Below are positions 52,256 through 61,418 of a stretch of DNA of 64,000 bases, one piece after another (the stretch's first letter is position 1; every line of letters starts with the position of its first letter). This DNA comes from Rhizobium sophorae (GTDB lineage Bacteria; Pseudomonadota; Alphaproteobacteria; Rhizobiales; Rhizobiaceae). The position numbers and the translations under genes were made by a program. Below the pieces are notes generated by a model, which was given only the letters and a program-made list of their open reading frames with translations, ran no database searches and was not told where the DNA came from. Location: contig NZ_JABFCN010000055.1 of NCBI RefSeq assembly GCF_013087515.1, forward strand, positions 1 to 64,000, written 5' to 3'.

Positions 52256-54970
52256 ATGGAAAAAAGCCTCGCCCGCTACATCTGGAAGAACACGCGGCTG
52301 CAGCAGCTGTGGATTCTAGCTGTCGTCGCCGCATCGATGGTGCCCTACTTCCTGTCCTTCGACCTGCCGAAGCAGATCGTCAACGGACCGATCCAGGGTG
52401 ACGGCTTCGAAGGTCCGGGCGCAACGCAGACCTTCATGCACATTGCCTACGACCTGCCGCTGATCGGCCATGTCGAGTTCTTTCAAGGGTTGCAGCTCAA
52501 CCGCTTCCAGATGCTGATGGCCCTCAGCCTGGTGTTCCTGGCGCTGGTGGTGCTGAACGGCCTCTTCAAGTTCTACATCAACACCTATAAGGGCCGGCTC
52601 GGCGAGCGCATGCTGCGCCGTATCCGCTTCGAGCTGATCGACCGGGTGCTGCGCTTCCCGCCCATTCACTTCAAGCGGGTGAAATCGGCCGAAATCGCCA
52701 CCATGATCAAGGACGAGGTGGAGCCGATGGGCGGCTTCACCGGCGATGCCTTCGTCTCCCCTGCCCTTCTCGGCGGCCAGGCGATCACGGCGCTCGTCTT
52801 CATCATCGTCCAGAATTTCTGGCTTGGTATGATCGCCGCCGGCATCGTCGGCGTTCAGGCGGTCGTCATTCCCCGCATGCGCAAGCGCCTGCTGGAACTC
52901 GGCCGCCAGCGGCAGCTGACGGCGCGCGAACTCTCCGGCCGCGTCGGCGAAATCGTCGAGGGCATCGGAACGATCCACGGCAACGACACGTCCAACCTCG
53001 AAAGGGCCGACATCGCCTCGCGGCTCGGCCGGATCTTCTCGATCCGCTACGACCTTTACCAGTGGAAGTTCCTGGTGAAGTTCATCAACAACTTCCTCGC
53101 CCAGGTCACGCCGTTCCTGTTTTACGCGATCGGCGGCTATCTGGCGCTCCAGGGCCGGCTCGACATCGGCCAGCTTGTCGCCGTCATATCGGCCTACAAG
53201 GACCTGCCCGGCCCGCTGAAGGAACTGATCGACTGGGATCAGATGCGCCAGGACGTGCAGGTGAAATACCAGCAGGTCTACGAACAGTTCAACGTCGAGC
53301 CGCTGATCGACAGCCGCATCCAGGAACTCGCAACCGCCCCGGTCGGCCCGCTGACTGGCGCGTTCGTCATCACCAATCTGACGCTCTCCGACGACAGCGG
53401 CGCCCGCATCGTCGACCACGTCTCCGTCGAGATCAAGCCGAATGAAACGGTAGCGATCGTCGGGCCGAACGGCAGCGGCGCTGAAGCCTTCGCCGAAGCG
53501 CTCGGACGCATGGTCTGGCCGGACTCCGGCCGTATCACCATCGACGGACGCGATCTCCTGGAGCTGCCGGAATCGATTACCGGCCGGCGGATCTCCTATG
53601 CCTCGGCGGACACTTTCTTCTTCCACGGGACGCTCGCCAGCAATCTGCTCTACGGCCTGAAACATGCGCCGATGACCGATCCGATTTACGACGAGCGGGA
53701 AGCACTGGAGTATAAATGGCATTCCGCCGAGGCGGAAAAGGCCGGCAATCCGACGCTCGACCTCAACAGCGACTGGGTGGACTACAAGGCTGCCGGCGCC
53801 AGCGGGCCCGAGGACCTCTTGAAAGCGATCCGCCCGGTGCTCGACGCCGTCCTGATCTCGCAGGACATCCTCGATCTGGCGCTGCGCTCGACAGTCAATA
53901 CGAACGTGCATGTGGCGCTCGGCGACCACGTCGTGGCGCTACGCGCCTCGCTCAGGGACCGGCTGCGCGACGAGGGGCTTGACACAATCGTCGTGCCTTT
54001 CGATTTCGACGCCTATAACGCCCAGGCAACGGTCGGCGAGAACCTGCTCTTCGGCACGATGAAGCGGCCGCTGATGACCAACCGGAGGCTGGCCGCCCAT
54101 CCCTATTTCCAGCAGCTCTTCCGTGAGACCGGCCTCAGCACCGATCTCTACGCCATGGGCCTCGAGATCGCCGAGAACGCGGTGGAACTCTTCCACGACC
54201 TGCCGCCGGACCATCCTTTCTTCCAGCAGCTGACCTTCATGACGGCGGACGACATCCCGACCTATCAGGCGCTGCTGCAGAAGCTGCAAAGCCGCCGCTT
54301 CGAGGACGCCACGCCGGAAGAACGTTCGGCCATCATCCGGCTGAGTTTTGCCTATATCGAGCCGCGCCACCGCTTCGGCTTGCTGCCGAACGAGCTCATG
54401 GACAAGATCGTCAGCGCCCGCAAGCAGTTCCACGAGCATATTCCGGCCGATCTCGCCGAGCTGATCGAGCGCTACGACGCCGAGCGTTTCACCCCGTCGG
54501 CAAGCCTGATGGACAATGTGCTCTTCGGCCGTATCGCCTATCAGCAGGCCGACGCCTCCGACCGTATCCGCGGCATCATGGGCGAACTCTTCGATGCGCT
54601 CGATCTTTATGACGACGTGCTGTCGATTGGCCTCGAATTCGACGTCGGCTCCGGCGGCAAGCGACTGACCATGGTGCAGCGCCAGAAGCTGAACCTGGCC
54701 CGCGCGCTGTTGAAGCGTTCGGATTATTTCATCTTCAACCGGCCGCTGTCGGCGCTCGACCAGCGCGTTCAAGATCAGATCACCCGCAACATCATCGAGG
54801 GCCTGCACGAAGAAGGCCATCGGCCGGCGATCATCTGGGTGCTCTCCAACGCCCGGCAGGCTGAGATGTTCGACCGGATCCTGCTCTTTGACCGCGGCGG
54901 ATTGGCGGAAGCCGGAAACTATCCGGAACTTTCCGAGAAAAACGGGATGTTCAAGGAACTGTTATCGTAA
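52256..54970 (+). CDS. degenerate ABC exporter-like protein with large insertion
   Basis: A 904-residue protein. The membrane domain (about 1-340) has ABC-exporter helices and coupling segments. The following ATPase-like part (about 365-900) lacks the catalytic residues: Walker A is GPNGSGA with Ala409 for Lys, Walker B is FIFNRPLSALD with Asn828 and Arg829 for Asp-Glu, the signature is GSGGKR, and the switch His is Asn865. The D-loop (SALD) is intact. About 350 extra residues separate Walker A from the signature. Three NLLYG/NLLFG/NVLFG motifs (464-467, 596-600, 754-758) look like repeated pieces of an ATPase domain. It probably cannot hydrolyse ATP alone. It follows the glycosyltransferase operon. 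Confidence 0.8.
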   Translation: MEKSLARYIWKNTRLQQLWILAVVAASMVPYFLSFDLPKQIVNGPIQGDGFEGPGATQTFMHIAYDLPLIGHVEFFQGLQLNRFQMLMALSLVFLALVVLNGLFKFYINTYKGRLGERMLRRIRFELIDRVLRFPPIHFKRVKSAEIATMIKDEVEPMGGFTGDAFVSPALLGGQAITALVFIIVQNFWLGMIAAGIVGVQAVVIPRMRKRLLELGRQRQLTARELSGRVGEIVEGIGTIHGNDTSNLERADIASRLGRIFSIRYDLYQWKFLVKFINNFLAQVTPFLFYAIGGYLALQGRLDIGQLVAVISAYKDLPGPLKELIDWDQMRQDVQVKYQQVYEQFNVEPLIDSRIQELATAPVGPLTGAFVITNLTLSDDSGARIVDHVSVEIKPNETVAIVGPNGSGAEAFAEALGRMVWPDSGRITIDGRDLLELPESITGRRISYASADTFFFHGTLASNLLYGLKHAPMTDPIYDEREALEYKWHSAEAEKAGNPTLDLNSDWVDYKAAGASGPEDLLKAIRPVLDAVLISQDILDLALRSTVNTNVHVALGDHVVALRASLRDRLRDEGLDTIVVPFDFDAYNAQATVGENLLFGTMKRPLMTNRRLAAHPYFQQLFRETGLSTDLYAMGLEIAENAVELFHDLPPDHPFFQQLTFMTADDIPTYQALLQKLQSRRFEDATPEERSAIIRLSFAYIEPRHRFGLLPNELMDKIVSARKQFHEHIPADLAELIERYDAERFTPSASLMDNVLFGRIAYQQADASDRIRGIMGELFDALDLYDDVLSIGLEFDVGSGGKRLTMVQRQKLNLARALLKRSDYFIFNRPLSALDQRVQDQITRNIIEGLHEEGHRPAIIWVLSNARQAEMFDRILLFDRGGLAEAGNYPELSEKNGMFKELLS

Positions 54971-54990
54971 TATTCTATAGGGGCGGCGAT

Positions 54991-55539
54991 ATGGGCGTTC
55001 CCGAAGGGACGCCTTGGAGTTTTGAAGACGCCTGGTCCCCGCGGACCCTGCGTCAGGGGATTGAAACGCTCATGCTGTTGAGAGACGAAGTCGAAATGCT
55101 GCGACGGGTGCCGATCTTTTCAAGGATCGCGCCGGCAAAGCTCAAGCTTTTGGCCTTTACCTCCGATCGCATGACCTACAAGGCCGGACAGGACCTCTTC
55201 CATCAAGGCGATGTCGGTGATGCCGCCTATGTCGTCCTTTCGGGCACCGCCGATATCGTCGTCGCATCGCCGGCGGGCGAGATCAAGGTCGCTGACGTCG
55301 AACCCAATTCCATCGTCGGCGAAATCGCCATCCTCTGCGATGTCTCGCGCACGGCAACGGTGCGCGCCACCTCCTCGCTAGAGGTGCTGCGCATCAGCAA
55401 GGAGCACTTCCTGAAGCTGCTCAGCGATTTCCCGGAAATGGCCGTGGAAATCATGCGGGTGCTGGCCGACCGCCTGAACCACACCACCGCGGAACTAACC
55501 GCGGCCCGGGCGGCGAAGCAGCCCCAGATGGCGCAGTAA
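54991..55539 (+). CDS. cyclic nucleotide-binding domain protein
   Basis: A 182-residue protein with a Crp-type sensor domain (about 40-165) and no HTH, so it is not a DNA-binding regulator. The phosphate-binding cassette is SIVGEIAILCDVSRTATVRA, with the Gly-Glu and Arg expected for cyclic nucleotide contact. It begins 20 bases after the ABC-like gene and is probably in the same operon. The window also encodes at least two cyclases that could supply the ligand. Confidence 0.85.
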   Translation: MGVPEGTPWSFEDAWSPRTLRQGIETLMLLRDEVEMLRRVPIFSRIAPAKLKLLAFTSDRMTYKAGQDLFHQGDVGDAAYVVLSGTADIVVASPAGEIKVADVEPNSIVGEIAILCDVSRTATVRATSSLEVLRISKEHFLKLLSDFPEMAVEIMRVLADRLNHTTAELTAARAAKQPQMAQ

Positions 55540-55828
55540 GGTTTTCCAGGATTTCGCCGGCCATTTCCGTGCGCCTGGACGAGGCGCAAAATTCCAGCTG
55601 TTGATTTTTGGCGAACATGACAGATCACCATAAAAGATGTGGGTGAGATGACCGGTTCGTGCGTTCCAGCAATTCGTCCAGGCCGGCCGATCTCCGGCTG
55701 ATCGACAAGAAAATCGGCTGACTCTCCACCTCGTCAAGCTGACTTGTCGCGACACTGCCATTCTGTCGGCGATAAACTGAATTGCTTTCTTGCGATCTGA
55801 TGTTGCTTTCGCACGCCGGGCAACGAAA
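55540..55828. other. intergenic stretch without a supported gene
   Basis: About 290 bases after the cNMP-binding gene. Open frames here are short and unrecognisable. Confidence 0.45.
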
Positions 55829-55852
55829 GCCTGCATGGTTTCCCATGCAGGC
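55829..55852 (-). terminator. hairpin terminator of the MFS gene
   Basis: GCCTGCATGG (55829-55838), loop TTTC, CCATGCAGGC (55843-55852): a perfect 10-bp stem, 17 bases after the MFS stop on the minus strand, followed there by TTTCGTT. Confidence 0.6.
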
Positions 55853-55869
55853 CATTTGTTGGACTGCGT

Positions 55870-57201
55870 CTATTCGCGCTGCTCCAGCGCCCTGCTGAAG
55901 GCAAGTGCTGCAAGCGTGCAGATGGCGCCGGACAGCAGGTAGTAGCCGACGAAGGTCAGGCCGAAGCGGCTGGATAGGCTGAGCGCCACCAGGGGCGCAA
56001 AACCCGCGCCGATCAACCAGGCCAGATCCGAGGTGAAGGCGGCACCGGTATAGCGGTAGCCGCGGCCGAAGCGGGACGAGATCGAGCCGGTCGCCTGGCC
56101 GAAGGAAAGGCCGAGTACGCCAAAGCCGATGATGACGAAAGCGTCATGGCCGCTGTTGCCGGATGCGATCAGGCTCGGCCCGACGAAGCTGAAGACAGCG
56201 ATGATGACGGCGCAGATGGCAAGCTGGGCGCGCCGGCCGATGCGGTCGGCAATCAGGCCCGACGCGATGATGGTGATGATGCCGACCATGGCGCCGACCA
56301 CCTGCACCACCATGAAGGTGCCGATCGGCTGGTTGCCGTAAAGGCTCATCCAGCCGAGCGGGAAAATGGTGACGAGGTGGAACATGGCGAAGCTTGCGAG
56401 CGGCACGAAAGCGCCGATCATAATGTCGCGGCCATGAACGCGCAGCACGTCGAGAATGGGAGCTGCTTCCAGCTCATGCTGCTCCAGCAGCGTGCCGAAT
56501 TCCTTGGTCATCACGAGCCGCAAACGCGCAAACAGCGCCACGACGTTGATCGCGAAGGCGACGAAGAAGGGATAACGCCAGCCCCAGGAGAGGAAATCCT
56601 CACTGGAAAGATTGGCGACGAAATAACCGAACAGGGTGCTTGCCAGCGCAAAACCGATCGGCGCACCGAGCTGCGGGATCATCGCATACCAGCCGCGGTG
56701 CTTGGCCGGGGCGTTGAGCGCGAGCAGCGAGGCAAGGCCGTCCCAGGCGCCGCCGAGCGCGAAGCCCTGGCCGAGGCGGAAGAGCGCCAGCAACGCGATC
56801 GACCAGACGCCGATCTCGTTGTAACCCGGCAGGAAGGCGATCGAGGCCGTGGAGCCGCCAAGCAGGAAGAGCGCGATCGTCAGCTTGGTGCCACGGCCGT
56901 ACAGCCGATCGATCGTCATGAAGACGACGGAGCCGACGGGGCGGGCCAGGAAGGCCAGCGAGAAGATGGCGAAGGAATAGAGCGTGCCCGTCAGCCTGTC
57001 CGGCGCGAAGGGGAAAATCAGCTGTGGAAAGACCAGGACCGAGGCAAGGCCGTAGACGAAGAAATCGAAGAATTCCGACATGCGGCCGATCACCACGCCG
57101 ATGGCGATGCTGCCCGGCGAAACCGGCTTGTCGTCGTGAATGCGCCGCGCGTCGCGTTCCAGCGACGATGATGACGGCCCGTATTGCGATGTTGTAGCCA
57201 T
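55870..57201 (-). CDS. MFS transporter, metabolite:H+ symporter type
   Basis: A 443-residue, 12-helix transporter of the sugar/metabolite-proton symporter branch (ProP/ShiA/KgtP type). The N-terminal signature GVVIGRMSEFFDFFVYGLASVLVFPQLIF and the loop RPVGSVVFMTIDRLYGRG-type motif are clear. The ATG at 57201 has GGGAGGCG upstream. The substrate is unknown. It is divergent from the cyo operon. Confidence 0.87.
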   Translation of the reverse strand: MATTSQYGPSSSSLERDARRIHDDKPVSPGSIAIGVVIGRMSEFFDFFVYGLASVLVFPQLIFPFAPDRLTGTLYSFAIFSLAFLARPVGSVVFMTIDRLYGRGTKLTIALFLLGGSTASIAFLPGYNEIGVWSIALLALFRLGQGFALGGAWDGLASLLALNAPAKHRGWYAMIPQLGAPIGFALASTLFGYFVANLSSEDFLSWGWRYPFFVAFAINVVALFARLRLVMTKEFGTLLEQHELEAAPILDVLRVHGRDIMIGAFVPLASFAMFHLVTIFPLGWMSLYGNQPIGTFMVVQVVGAMVGIITIIASGLIADRIGRRAQLAICAVIIAVFSFVGPSLIASGNSGHDAFVIIGFGVLGLSFGQATGSISSRFGRGYRYTGAAFTSDLAWLIGAGFAPLVALSLSSRFGLTFVGYYLLSGAICTLAALAFSRALEQRE

Positions 57202-57579
57202 AAAACGCCTCCCTCGTTGAAGCGCTTTCGCCAAGGCGCCTCAGCCTGATCTTGATCAAACCGGCAGGCTTATCAAGTCCGTAAGACGTAAATAGTTCAT
57301 CATCGCAGCTCAAAATGAGGCGTGGATGGAAAAAATAGCGTATCACGAGCGCGATTTTCCCATGGGAACGCTGGCGTGGCCGGCTCTCGCGGATATATTG
57401 ATTGAAACATGCGCTCGCCAACGAATCCTTCTTGATTTCATCAGGATTCCGAAGCTGTAGTGCAACGAGATTTGTGCCGCAGTGCGGCATGCTTGCTGCA
57501 CTGCGACCAAACACCTCATGTCGCTATCGGGTTCAGTGCGTTAGTCGCGGAACGAACGAAACAACAAGAGCTTAGAGAC
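57202..57579. other. divergent promoter region of the MFS and cyo genes
   Basis: About 380 bases. CTGAT-CTTG-ATCAA at 57246-57259 resembles the FNR/FixK-type box TTGAT-N4-ATCAA with one mismatch, 45 bases before the MFS start and about 320 before cyoA. No gene is supported. Confidence 0.4.
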
Positions 57580-58746
57580 GTGCTGAAACTCGTGAAGTTT
57601 TCCCGCCTTCTATCCGTCTTGCCGCTGCTTTCCCTGGCAGGATGCAACATGGTGGTCATGGCGCCCTCCGGCGACATCGCCGCGCAACAGCGCGATCTCA
57701 TCGTCATCTCGACGGTGCTGATGCTTTTGATCATCATACCGGTGATCTTCCTGACGCTGTTCTTCGCGTGGCGCTACCGCCGCTCCAATACGTTTGCCAC
57801 CTACGCGCCGGAATGGCACCATTCGACCCGTCTTGAAATCGTGATCTGGGCAGCGCCGCTCGCGATCATCATCGCGCTCGGCGCCGTGACCTGGATTTCC
57901 ACCCACAAGCTCGATCCCTACCGTCCGCTCGACCGCCTCGATGCGGAGCGCGCCATTCCGGCCAATACCAAGCCGCTGATCGTCGAGGTCGTGGCGCTCG
58001 ACTGGAAGTGGCTATTCTTCTATCCCGAACTCGGCATTGCCACCGTCAACGAACTCGCTGCCCCGGTCGACATGCCGATCAATTTCAAGATCACCGCCTC
58101 CTCGGTGATGAACTCCTTCTATATCCCGGCCTTGGCCGGCCAGATCTACGCGATGCCCGGCATGGAGACGAAGCTGCACGCCGTCATCAACAAGCAAGGC
58201 GAATATGAGGGCTTCTCCGCCAATTACAGCGGAAGCGGCTTCTCGCATATGCGTTTCAAGTTCCACGGCCTCGACCAAGCGGGCTTCGACGCCTGGGTGG
58301 CGCAGGTCAAGCAGCAGGGCACGATGCTCAACCGCGACACCTATCTCAAGCTCGAGAAGCCGAGCGAGAAGGAACCGGTGCGTTATTATGCCGGGGCCGA
58401 CGCCGACCTTTACAACGCCATCCTCAACATGTGCGCCGCTCCGGGCAAGATGTGCATGAACGAGATGATGCATATCGACATGATGGGCGGCGGCGGCAAG
58501 GAAAGTGCCGAGAACCGCGAGAAGCTGCGATACGACGACCGTCATGCCGACGAAGGCATCGTGGCGCCCGCTGCCACCGTGCCGGCGACCGGGGCTCCGG
58601 CACGCAGCGAGCCCGCCGAGCGGACCGACGGCAACAGCATGCAGCACGACATGCCCGGCATGGACATGCAGCATGAGGGTCACTCCATGCCCGGCATGAG
58701 CAATGGCGCCGATCCGGCGCCGGCGCAGCTCAACAACAACAATTAA
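57580..58746 (+). CDS. cyoA: cytochrome bo3 ubiquinol oxidase subunit II
   Basis: A 388-residue CyoA. A lipoprotein signal (LLSVLPLLSLAGC) is followed by two membrane helices and the periplasmic cupredoxin domain, which lacks the CuA ligands as expected of quinol oxidases. GTG at 57580 is the start, preceded by AGAG-rich sequence. The C-terminus carries a long extension ending with a Met/His-rich stretch (residues about 354-374, HDMPGMDM...HSMPGMS) that looks like a copper-binding tail. First gene of cyoABCD. Confidence 0.93.
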   Translation: MLKLVKFSRLLSVLPLLSLAGCNMVVMAPSGDIAAQQRDLIVISTVLMLLIIIPVIFLTLFFAWRYRRSNTFATYAPEWHHSTRLEIVIWAAPLAIIIALGAVTWISTHKLDPYRPLDRLDAERAIPANTKPLIVEVVALDWKWLFFYPELGIATVNELAAPVDMPINFKITASSVMNSFYIPALAGQIYAMPGMETKLHAVINKQGEYEGFSANYSGSGFSHMRFKFHGLDQAGFDAWVAQVKQQGTMLNRDTYLKLEKPSEKEPVRYYAGADADLYNAILNMCAAPGKMCMNEMMHIDMMGGGGKESAENREKLRYDDRHADEGIVAPAATVPATGAPARSEPAERTDGNSMQHDMPGMDMQHEGHSMPGMSNGADPAPAQLNNNN

Positions 58747-58788
58747 CCTGGCGCTTTGCGTCGCAAGACATAATGAACGGGTTGTTCC

Positions 58789-60792
58789 ATGTTTTCCAAT
58801 CCTGACCTCCTGAAGTTCGTCTTCGGCCGGTTGACCCTCGATGCCATCCCCTATCACGAGCCGATCCTGGTCGTGACCTTCATCGGCGTCGTCATCGGCG
58901 GTCTCGCCGTGCTCGGCATCATCACCTACTTCAAGTTCTGGGGTCCGCTCTGGCGCGACTGGATCTGCAGCGTCGATCACAAGAAGATCGGCATCATGTA
59001 TGTGATCCTGGCCGTCATCATGCTGCTGCGCGGCTTCTCCGACGCGATCATGATGCGCGTCCAGCAGGCGATCGCCTTCAACGGCTCGGAGGGCTATCTG
59101 CCGCCGCACCATTACGACCAGGTCTTCACCGCCCACGGCGTCATCATGATCTTCTTCGTGGCGATGCCCTTCGTCACCGGTCTGATGAACTTCGTGGTGC
59201 CGCTGCAGATCGGCGCGCGCGACGTCTCCTTCCCCTTCCTCAACAACTTCTCGTTCTGGATGACCACCGCCGGCGCGATCATCATCATGCTGTCGCTGTT
59301 CATCGGCGAATTCGCCCAGACGGGGTGGCTCGCCTATCCGCCGCTGTCGGGCGCGGCCTACAGTCCGGGCGTCGGCGTCGATTATTATATCTGGGGCCTG
59401 CAGGTGGCCGGTGTGGGAACGACGCTTTCGGGCATCAACCTGATCGCCACCATCGTCAAGATGCGTGCGCCGGGCATGACCTTCATGAAGATGCCGGTCT
59501 TCACCTGGACGGCGCTTTGCACCAACGTGCTGATCGTCGCCTCCTTCCCGATCCTGACGGCAACCCTGGCGCTTCTGTCGCTCGACCGCTATGCAGGCAC
59601 GAACTTCTTTACCAACGACCTCGGCGGCAATCCGATGATGTACATCAACCTCATCTGGATCTGGGGTCATCCGGAGGTCTACATTCTCGTCCTGCCGGCC
59701 TTTGGTATCTTCTCGGAAGTCGTCGCCACCTTCTCCGGCAAGCGCCTCTTCGGCTACGCCTCCATGGTCTACGCCACCTGCGTGATCATGATCCTCTCCT
59801 ACATCGTCTGGCTGCACCACTTCTTCACGATGGGCTCGGGCGCTTCTGTCAATTCCTTCTTCGGCATCACTACGATGATCATCTCGATCCCGACCGGGGC
59901 GAAGATTTTCAACTGGCTCTTCACCATGTATCGCGGCCGCATCCGCTTTGAGGTGCCGATGCTGTGGACGGTCGGCTTCATGGTGACCTTCGTCATCGGC
60001 GGCATGACCGGCGTCATGCTTGCCGTGCCGCCGGCCGACTTCGTGCTGCACAATTCGCTGTTCCTCATCGCCCACTTCCACAACGTCATCATCGGCGGCG
60101 TTCTCTTCGGCATGTTCGCCGGCGTGAACTACTGGTTCCCGAAGGCCTTCGGCTTCAAGCTCGATCCCTTCTGGGGCAAGATGAGCTTCTGGTTCTGGCA
60201 GATCGGCTTCTGGTTCGCCTTCATGCCGCTCTACGTGCTAGGCCTGATGGGCGTTACCCGCCGCGTCAGCCAGTTCGAGGATCCGTCGCTGCAGATCTGG
60301 TTCATCATCGCTGCCTTCGGCGTCGGCCTGATCGCGCTTGGCATTGCCGCCTTCCTGATCCAGATCGTCGTCAGCTTCATGAAACGCGAGGAATTGCGCG
60401 ACGACAGCGGCGATCCCTGGGACGGGCGCACGCTGGAATGGTCGACATCCTCGCCGCCGCCGGAATACAACTTCGCCTTCACGCCTGTCGTGCACGATCA
60501 TGACAGCTGGTACGATATGAAGAACCGTGGTTATGCGCGTCCGCTGGAAGGCTTCCGACCGATCCACATGCCGAAGAATACCGGCACCGGCGCGATCCTG
60601 TCGGCCATCAGCGTCGCCCTCGCTTTCGGCCTGATCTGGTACATGTGGTGGCTGGTCGTCGTGTCCTTCGTCGCCATGCTGGTGGTCGCGATCGGCCATA
60701 CCTTCAACTACCGACGCGACTTCCACATTCCCGCCGAAGAGGTGACCGAAACGGAAGGCAAGCGCACCGCGCTGCTTGCCGAGCAGGTGTGA
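58789..60792 (+). CDS. cyoB: cytochrome bo3 ubiquinol oxidase subunit I
   Basis: A 667-residue catalytic subunit with 15 expected helices. Haem and CuB ligand motifs are present: FTAHGVIMIFF for low-spin haem, WGHPEVYILVLPAFG with the cross-linked His-Tyr, VWLHHFFTMG with the CuB His pair, and FHNVIIGG for the haem ligands. It reduces oxygen and pumps protons in the inner membrane. The stop overlaps the cyoC start (TGATG). Confidence 0.95.
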   Translation: MFSNPDLLKFVFGRLTLDAIPYHEPILVVTFIGVVIGGLAVLGIITYFKFWGPLWRDWICSVDHKKIGIMYVILAVIMLLRGFSDAIMMRVQQAIAFNGSEGYLPPHHYDQVFTAHGVIMIFFVAMPFVTGLMNFVVPLQIGARDVSFPFLNNFSFWMTTAGAIIIMLSLFIGEFAQTGWLAYPPLSGAAYSPGVGVDYYIWGLQVAGVGTTLSGINLIATIVKMRAPGMTFMKMPVFTWTALCTNVLIVASFPILTATLALLSLDRYAGTNFFTNDLGGNPMMYINLIWIWGHPEVYILVLPAFGIFSEVVATFSGKRLFGYASMVYATCVIMILSYIVWLHHFFTMGSGASVNSFFGITTMIISIPTGAKIFNWLFTMYRGRIRFEVPMLWTVGFMVTFVIGGMTGVMLAVPPADFVLHNSLFLIAHFHNVIIGGVLFGMFAGVNYWFPKAFGFKLDPFWGKMSFWFWQIGFWFAFMPLYVLGLMGVTRRVSQFEDPSLQIWFIIAAFGVGLIALGIAAFLIQIVVSFMKREELRDDSGDPWDGRTLEWSTSSPPPEYNFAFTPVVHDHDSWYDMKNRGYARPLEGFRPIHMPKNTGTGAILSAISVALAFGLIWYMWWLVVVSFVAMLVVAIGHTFNYRRDFHIPAEEVTETEGKRTALLAEQV

Positions 60793-61418
60793 TGACCATG
60801 AGCGATCAGACTATCGACACGGCCGAAAAGCCTGAATTCTACCTGACGGAAGACCATCATCCTGAGAACAGCACCAATCTCGGCTTCTGGCTCTACCTGA
60901 TGAGCGACTGCCTGATCTTCGCGGTGCTGTTTGCAACGCACGGCGTGCTCGGCCGCAATTATGCCGCCGGTCCGTCGCCGGCCGATCTCTTCGACTTGCC
61001 GATCGTTGCCCTCAACACCTCGATGCTGCTGTTCTCCTCGATCACCTACGGCTTCGCGATGCTGCAGATGGAGCGCAACGCAAAGGCGGAAACGCTGTTC
61101 TGGCTTGGTGTGACCGGCCTGTTCGGCGCGGCCTTCATCGGGCTCGAGCTCTACGAGTTCATTCACCTGATCCATGAAGGCGCCGGGCCGACGCGCAGCG
61201 CCTTCCTCTCCTCCTTCTTCACGCTCGTCGGCACCCACGGGCTGCACGTCACCTTCGGCATCATCTGGTTGATCACGCTGATGGTGCAGGTGTCGATGCA
61301 CGGGCTGATCGAGGCAAACCGCCGCCGCCTGATGTGCCTCTCGATGTTCTGGCACTTCCTCGACGTCGTCTGGATCGGCGTATTTTCCTTCGTCTATCTG
61401 TTGGGAGTTCTCGGATGA
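60792..61418 (+). CDS. cyoC: cytochrome bo3 ubiquinol oxidase subunit III
   Basis: A 208-residue five-helix subunit III (FWLYLMSDCLIFAVLFATHGVLG, then GTHGLHVTFGIIWL). It stabilises the oxidase. The start overlaps the cyoB stop; a second ATG two codons later is also possible. Its stop overlaps cyoD by four bases. Confidence 0.94.
   Translation: MTMSDQTIDTAEKPEFYLTEDHHPENSTNLGFWLYLMSDCLIFAVLFATHGVLGRNYAAGPSPADLFDLPIVALNTSMLLFSSITYGFAMLQMERNAKAETLFWLGVTGLFGAAFIGLELYEFIHLIHEGAGPTRSAFLSSFFTLVGTHGLHVTFGIIWLITLMVQVSMHGLIEANRRRLMCLSMFWHFLDVVWIGVFSFVYLLGVLG

Noticed and set aside
52316..53929. Minus-strand frame of 537 codons opposite the degenerate ABC gene
   Set aside because: Considered because the ABC gene is unusual, but the plus-strand protein has a clear membrane domain and the minus-strand one has no signature.
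58012..60081. Minus-strand frame of 689 codons opposite cyoA-cyoB
   Set aside because: Antisense shadow of certain cyo genes; His/Asp/Glu/Arg-rich with no domain.
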